Notes under the pieces: generated by a model
The model's database searches: none
Told to the model about the DNA's origin: nothing
The model's input: the letters and a program-made list of their open reading frames with translations, nothing else
Shown: one piece after another, positions 57,963 through 64,000 of the stretch
How positions within the stretch are numbered: the stretch's first letter is position 1
Layout of the letters: every line of letters begins with the position of its first letter
Assembly: GCA_037975125.1 (NCBI GenBank)
Contig: CM075851.1
Coordinates: forward strand, 75,061,487 to 75,125,486
Direction: 5' to 3'
Length of the DNA stretch: 64,000 nt
DNA from: Latrodectus hesperus
Lineage: Eukaryota > Arthropoda > Arachnida > Araneae > Theridiidae
Made by a program: the position numbers and the translations under genes

Positions 57963-60548
57963 AAAGTGGAAATTGAAAAGATTAAGAAAAACAGATCCTT
58001 TGTGTGGGGTGTGTGGAATGCAGTTACTAAATTAACAAATCAAATCGAAAACCTAATAAAAACAATGGAATTTGATTTGTTAGAAGAATTTGTAAATTAA
58101 CTTAATCATAAAAGTCAAACATTTAAACAAATAGATAAGCAAATTAAAAATTTATCCACAAAATAGAAGAATTCTAAGCTGGTTTGCCCACTAATCATGA
58201 CTATGCCGATGAAATATCGCTAGTTATTTTCCGTTATCAAAAAAGATTAAAGCAAAACAACATTTTAAATGTAATCTTCAAGAAACACAGAACTTTAATT
58301 CAAATCAAAAGTATTATTACGAAAATAAGCAAGTAAAACTCCTAAAGTTGAACTTTAAAAAATTCTTCGGTAATATAGTATATTTTACTATTTTCTGGAA
58401 CACATTCAAAGTTTCCATTGATGACAATAACGGGTTAACAAAAATTGATAAGTCCAACTATTAAACATCGTAGTTAGGTGGACCAATGTTGAATGTCATT
58501 CAAGAATTTGAAATATGGAATGATAATTATGATTCAGCTGTAAAGATTTTTAAGCAAAGATTTGGTCGTATAAGGGCCTAGTAATAAATCATAGAAATAA
58601 ACTGTTAAATCTCTCCCAAGTCTAAAAATAGAATGATATTATGAAATTAAAAAAGAATGCATGATGTAGATGTGAGATCGAAATTAGTGTGTAAAGTTTA
58701 CAGAGTTTAAGAATTAAATCTAAATCTTATATTCAACGCTTATTGCTGCTATATTAAAGCATTTGCCAAGTGGTTTAAAGTTATAATATAACAAACAAAA
58801 CATAAAACATTCTATCGTTCCCGATATACATTGTTAAATTTTATCGAATTCGAAATAATAAGCAGCGAAACACTTCCACTTTTGCAAACGCCACTTGAAA
58901 AACTGAAGGCCAGATCGACCCCACTCTTCAAGGAGAAAAATACTGAAGTTAGTATTTTCGATTTTTTCTCAAATAAATAAATTTGGCATATTTTGTAGAA
59001 AAAAGTCACTTAGCGGACAACTGTAACTTGATCATTAAAGAAAAATAATAAATTAAAAACTTTCGGTAGATGATTTTTATGAGTTGTTGTAAAGCATAGA
59101 ATTAAAGATTGCAAACGAGGACTTATTTGTAACAGTTGTGGAGTGAAACATCACCAGAATATTTGTCGTAAGTCACCTAAAGGTTAAAATGACGAGATTC
59201 GAGAATTAGAAGTTGAGCCGTCAATAATTCCTGTGGTTTTGCATAGTGACAGGAATAAAACATTATTGCAAACATGTTTTGTAAAAGTGAAATCGAAAGG
59301 TAGTGAATTAATTACACCTTTATTATTAGATGGCGACTCAATACGCACATTTATTTGTCAGAAACTATTTGAGAAATTAAATCTTGTGAAAATAAGAGAA
59401 GGAAAACTATCCATATTTACTTTTGAAAGAAAAGGGCTAAAAATAAAATTTATGATGTAGTTCACGTGTGACATTTGAACACAAATATTTTTCTAACTCA
59501 AAAATAGAAACAGAAGCTTCAGTTACAGATGAAATATCAGGATCAGACATACTAACTCTGAAGCAAAAGTAGTATTAGAATCAAGAAATTATATCCTTGC
59601 TGACTTCCTAATTGAAATGAGCTTGTAACGCTTTTATTTTGCTGAAAATCTAGTAGATATCTTCAAAAGTATTAAACTACATATTTTTTCCGGACTCTAA
59701 ATCCATAAAGCATTTGGATCAGTTGCACACTTATGTACAATATCGCATAAGCAACTAATCAAAACAATTTCCGTTCCTTCTAAAATCAGAGTAGCTCCGT
59801 TGAAAACTTTGACTTTACAAGACAGGAACTTACAGTAGCATTGTTGTCGCTTCATTAAATAAAACTTTTAAGGCTCTGAACATTGGATACATCATGTTAT
59901 TAATATACATATTCAATAAACAGTTTGGAAAATAGATGAAAGAATAGTTTGGAAAAGCATATTAGAGCGGTAGGCATGGTGGGGAGGATTCTATGAATGA
60001 CTAGGGAAATTTTTTTAAGAATGCTTAAGGAAAATCATCGGTGAAAAACAGCTGAGCTATGAATAACTTTTAATTCCATTTGTTGAAGTAGAAATTATAA
60101 TCAACATGCGTCTATGATACATTTTCATTATGAAAACGATGAACAACAATCACTGACAACTATGTACTTTTTGAATTTTGCTGATAGAAAAAGTATTTAT
60201 CTATTCACATTTGGAGAACTAATTAAAAATAGATTAAATAGATCATTGTTGTTGAAAAGAAATATCAGACTTTTGCTTCTGAAACAGTTGTGGCTTAAAT
60301 GAAAACAGCAGTACCTCCTGGACCTGAAAAATTGTAATTTCTTAAAAAATCCTCATCCTATAAAATGAACTTAAAGTAGGGGAAATTGTGCTTAGTGAAG
60401 ATAACGTCAAGAATAAGCTACTTTGGAAGATTGGTAAATAGATAAAACTTATATTCGGTGAGATAACAAAGTTCGTCCTTACGAACTGAAAACTGCTAAC
60501 GAACTGTTAAAAAGAGCCACACAGCATCGATACCCATTGGAATTATAA
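57963..60548 (+). pseudogene. Decayed BEL/Pao LTR retrotransposon with large internal deletions
   Basis: Collinear remnants of a BEL/Pao polyprotein run on the plus strand. The gag N-terminus comes first (about 57963-58170, with WNAVTKLTNQIENL and a following LEEF). Next is a DUF1759-like stretch (about 58395-58580, FWNTFKVSIDDNN ... YDSAVKIFKQRFG), then a Cys/His knuckle C-x2-C-x3-H-x4-C (CNSCGVKHHQNIC, from 59128). A DUF1758-like aspartic protease follows (59233-59460, LLLDGDSIRTFI, then LSIFTF), then an RNase H piece (about 59700-59830, KIRVAPLKTLTL), and finally the C-terminal DUF5641-like domain (about 60290-60548, KVGEIVLSEDN and a terminal YPLEL). Only about 320 bp separate protease from RNase H, so nearly all reverse transcriptase is gone. 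Most of the integrase core is also missing. Many stops and frameshifts are present. LTRs were not identified. Confidence 0.82.
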
Positions 60549-61884
60549 AAACTTTTGACTTTTCTTGAATTTTTTTGGAACATCAAGTTTATTTTATTTC
60601 TTCTTTGTTTCAGCAAATTTCATTTCTAAAATAACTATAAAACTTTTGGACTATAAATATTTCTTACAATTTTAGAGACTCTAATATAAAACTTTACTTT
60701 TCAATGTTATCCTGATTCAGATTATTTAATCTGTCTTATGAATAATTACTTTTGAATTTATTACATTTTGTTTTATCGCACTTTACAATGCACTTTTTGG
60801 ATTTTAGATATTTTTTTGATTCATTTATAATATTTTCAATATTCTACTGTGCAGCCGATCATCATTTTTTCAGCAGTCAGTTAAGCATCAGTCAGTAAAG
60901 CAGTCTTTGCCAGAAAAAACATTGGTGTTCAGTTAGCATTTGTCAGTAAATGATAATTATTTAATTTACGAAATGTTTACATTATTTTTTAACAGTTTAA
61001 TAAACATAAACTTTTTCAAACAATACACGATGCAAATAGAATGTTACTGACAGTAATCTATTATTTTTCTTTCCCGTTGCGGTGATTATAGTACAGGGAT
61101 GTAATGGAAAAATAACTTTTATTTTAATTTATATGAACACAAAACCAAAATTAATAATCTGACACAAATCATTAAAACATCTAACCTTATAAAATTATTA
61201 AAATAATTGGAACTTAAAAATAATTTCTAAAGATAATTTTTTAAATATAATTAATCATTCAAATAAAGCAGGTAAAAATGTAACAATAATGATGTTATGT
61301 GGAGCGTAAATATAAATAGGAGATAGGTGTAATAAAACGCAATATAGAATTAAACTAGTTATATAATTATGCGGAATGAATATCTATGAAGTATAATTGC
61401 AATGACATAAAAATACAAAATCATTTTTCAAGAATATGTTTTATTTATATGAACATTAAAAAGACATGCTGTAAGAAACTTTAAATACTACGTATAATTC
61501 CCTAAAACAGCTAAAATTAGAGAACCACTATTTTGCATGGATGTTAAGAAATAAAATATGAGACATTGAAGGTAGTAAAACAAATCATATTACGACAACA
61601 ACAATGTGCATTCACGAAACCAATTTTTAAGAAATATATTTTGAGTGGAATACTCATTTGCTTTTCTAAAAATTAAAAAGTAATTACATGGAAATTTAAA
61701 ATAACCTTTGTAATAAATATTAAAACTGAAATGTATTGTTCATATAAGCTTTTTAAGTTTTGATTTTCATTTTATATGTTTCAAACAAATGCTGTTTTTA
61801 CTTTATTAAAAATTGTCTTTACGTAAATAATATAAATGGTTTACAATAATAGACACAAATAGAAAATTATCTATTGCTAATATA
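60549..61884. other. Spacer between BEL relic and Tc1 element
   Basis: The first part may hold the 3' LTR of the BEL relic (repeated CAGTCAGT-like motifs at 60875-60950), but this is unproven. The rest is A/T-rich with no gene recognised. Confidence 0.4.
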
Positions 61885-61926
61885 TACACTGCTGGACACT
61901 TGCTAAGGATGGATCATCCATAGCAC

Positions 61927-61956
61927 TTGCTATGGATGCACTATCATCCATAGCAA
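61927..61956. repeat. 12-bp hairpin in the left subterminal region of the Tc1-like element
   Basis: TTGCTATGGATG (61927-61938), a 6-nt loop, then CATCCATAGCAA (61945-61956). The arms resemble the inner part of the terminal repeat (TTGCTAAGGATGGATCATCC), so the motif TTGCTA(A/T)GGATG recurs three times in alternating orientation. These could be transposase-binding repeats (inference). Confidence 0.85.
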
Positions 61957-62166
61957 CCACAAAATGAAAGGAAGCAAACTGTCGAAAATTAGAATAAATG
62001 CGGAATATAGTAAGAAGAAGTATGCGTATGCAAAATTTTTTCCACGTCTGTTCATCACGTGATAGTGTTCATAAGAGCTTTAAAGGTTTTGACGCGTGTG
62101 TACAGTAGTTGTTTCAAGTCAAAGTTTTACAGGAAAGATTTAATAGACAAACTTGAAATTTTTGGC

Positions 62167-63176
62167 ATGTCTTCCCGACATCACTTAAATGATTTTTATG
62201 CGTGGCCGAATTATTGGAAAGATCGAAGGGCGAAAAATAACAGATGTTGCCAGGGAGTTCCACATCGCTCACAGAGTAGTTTCACGGCTATGGAAGTCAT
62301 TTGAAACTATTGGAATGTGTAGTAGGCGGCACGGGGAGGTCGTGTTAGAAGCACGACGCCTTCAGAAGACAGATATATCGTCCTATCAGCAAAAAGGAAC
62401 AGGCGCGCCACAGCTCAGCAGGTGGCATATCAGTTTCTTGCTGCCTCAGGGGAAAGCAGATCTCCCAAAAAACTGTTGCCAGACGTTTGAGAAAAGGAGG
62501 ACTATACGCCTGCAGACCTGTTGTTTGTGTCCCATTGACCAGACAGCACCGTACTGCCCGTTTGCAATGGTGTCGTGAGCATCGTAATTGGACTAAACAG
62601 GACTGGGCATGCGTACTATTCTCAGATGAGAGTAGGTTCAGTCTGAGACCCAAACTGATCTGGCGCGAGAGTGGTACTGCTTATCGTCCAGAAAATATCC
62701 AGGAAATGGACCGATATCCGAGCAGTGTCATGGTGTGAGCCGGCATCATGATTAATGGCCGCACGCCCCTACATGTGGTTGCAAATGGGACTATGACGGG
62801 CCAACGATACATTAATGAAGTTCTACTTCCTCATGTTCGTCTTTTCCATGATGCTGTCGGTGATAAATTTATTTTTATGGACGACAACGCAACATGTCAT
62901 CGAACACTTCAGGATTGTCTAGACAGCTAGGGTATTCAACGAATCATATGGCCATCACGTTCTCCAGATCTAAAACCCATTGAAAATGTGAGAGATGCTT
63001 TGGGGAGGCAAGTTGATAGTCGAAACTATCCTCCGACAAACAAGAACATCCTCATCCGTGCACTCCCAGAGGAATGGGATAAATTGCCTCAACAGCTGCT
63101 GGATAATGTTGTGCAAAGTATGATATGACGCGTGGAATGTTGCATCACACTCCACGATGGACATATCCCGTACTGA
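62167..63176 (+). pseudogene. Tc1-like transposase with three frameshifts and three internal stops
   Basis: The frame starts at ATG 62167 (MSSRHHLND), then shifts at a T5 run (62193-62197, one extra T) into MRGRIIGKIEGRKITDVA with a helix-turn-helix. It shifts again between about 62320 and 62340 and once more between about 62440 and 62460, into KTVARRLRKGGLYACRP. The catalytic core then reads in one frame: Asp in VLFSDESRF (62625), Asp in FIFMDDNATCH, and Glu in SPDLKPIEN. It ends GHIPY and TGA at 63174-63176. Internal stops are TGA 62736, TAG 62928 and TGA 63126. Only 32 residues separate the second Asp and the Glu. DD34E relatives have 34, which fits a 6-bp in-frame loss. The protein is dead. 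Confidence 0.9.
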
Positions 63177-63427
63177 TACCTTTCTTCAAGGTGCCTACTG
63201 ACTTTTAGATGCACTGTTCCATTTTTCCGTATGCAGCATCAAATGAAATTTTTTTCTTTCTTTCAGATGTTTCACAGCTTTTGTACTTTCCAGAACAATA
63301 AATATTCTTTATTCTAATGTCTGAACAGTGTTGCAACTATATGTTATCCTACTAGGCCTCATTTCTCGCTTAATGTTATGCTACATTGCAATTTGTGATC
63401 CGTCCTTAGCAATTGTCCAGCAGTGTA

Positions 63428-64000
63428 TATATATTATATATCCAGATTTTTTCGTTTCAAAAAGCCTAGGATTTACAAATTTCTTATTGTTTGAGTCGAT
63501 GACGAGGAATTACGTTTCCATTCATGAATATAGAGTATATTATGTGACCTAAAAACTTTTAAAACCACATTTAAATTTTTAACTTACAGTATAAACTGTA
63601 AAAGTTATCAAAATAAGCTATGAATAAATATCATTCGAAATGTGTCTTACAATTACTTTTCAAATAATTGCAAGAAGGGAAATCAATAAAATTCAGCATT
63701 TATTTCTTTTCAAAAATAAGATTCTAGGTGAAAAACAGAACTAATGCATTAGTCTTTCAATAATTTCAAATAAAATTTTAATAAAAGGGCAATAGTTAAA
63801 ACGTTGAAGTGATATTTCTGAGAAGAAGGAAAATAAAAGGCATAAAATTTAAAATGCAAGGAAAAACTTAATTATATCTTCTTTAATGCTTCTATTTTAA
63901 TAAATTTTATTACTTGTTACAACAACGTTAATTTGTATAGCATCATGAACTAAAAAGTAAATCAGCTGATTTACGCAAATACATCTTCGTAATACACTTA
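63428..64000. other. A/T-rich sequence to window end
   Basis: Nothing recognised. A short ORF (63328-63552) crosses the end of the Tc1 element and is not a gene. Confidence 0.45.

Larger units (their letters stand above)
61887..63425 (+). mobile_element. Second complete-ended Tc1-like element (1,539 bp), TA target duplication
   Basis: The terminal inverted repeats are about 30 bp with two mismatches. Left from 61887 is CACTGCTGGACACTTGCTAA; right from 63425, inverted, is CACTGCTGGACAATTGCTAA. TA lies on both sides (61885-61886 and 63426-63427). The surroundings are TATATA-rich at both ends. The left subterminal region holds a 12-bp hairpin (61927-61956). The transposase inside is broken. The terminal sequence and transposase differ from the elements at 6979 and 49033. 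Confidence 0.94.

Overview
This window looks like repeat-rich intergenic DNA from an animal nuclear genome, most likely a spider or other arachnid. The evidence is very high A+T content, long pure (TA)n microsatellites, one pair of spliced protein-coding exons, and a crowd of decayed eukaryotic transposable elements (Tc1/mariner, hAT, BEL/Pao, LINE and SINE types). Nothing bacterial is present: no operons, CRISPR arrays or dense ORFs. The spider assignment is an inference from the style of the LINE, SINE and Tc1 sequences and was not tested by any search.

Layout from left to right. 1-5085 is A/T-rich sequence with a 410-bp (TA)n array. 5086-5610 is the 3' end of a LINE (minus strand) with a strong hairpin over its stop codon. 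6021-8520 is a decayed hAT (ZBED5-like) transposase, split by a complete 1,220-bp Tc1-like element (6979-8198) that keeps its inverted repeats and TA target duplication. 8521-20889 is mostly featureless. 20890-21285 is another LINE 3' end, followed by a 302-bp tandem duplication (21612-22215). 24801-25724 is a transposon-like inverted-repeat element beside a (TA)n array, with a partial second copy at 45849-46170. 25725-37303 is A/T-rich sequence with (TA)n arrays. 37440-39871 carries the only likely host gene seen: the last two exons (minus strand) of a single-pass membrane protein, with a MITE in the intron. 40295-42104 holds two more (TA)n tracts. 44292-44613 is a SINE with an 11-bp target duplication. 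47261-48436 is a 5'-truncated LINE with a 13-bp target duplication. 49033-50063 is a decayed Tc1 transposase interrupted by a 198-bp MITE with an 8-bp target duplication. 53743-53903 is a short SINE-like insertion. 57963-60548 is a decayed, internally deleted BEL/Pao retrotransposon. 61887-63425 is a second complete-ended but dead Tc1-like element.

Apart from the two exons, nothing here appears to encode a functional product. The coherent story is layered transposition. Younger TA-targeting DNA transposons and MITEs sit inside older relics, and three of the TA-targeting elements abut (TA)n tracts. No new host system (defence, biosynthesis, toxin or similar) was found. The most novel items are the two MITE families with 8-bp target duplications, the inverted-repeat element that carries a short peptide-like block kept in two copies, and the unnamed membrane-protein exons.
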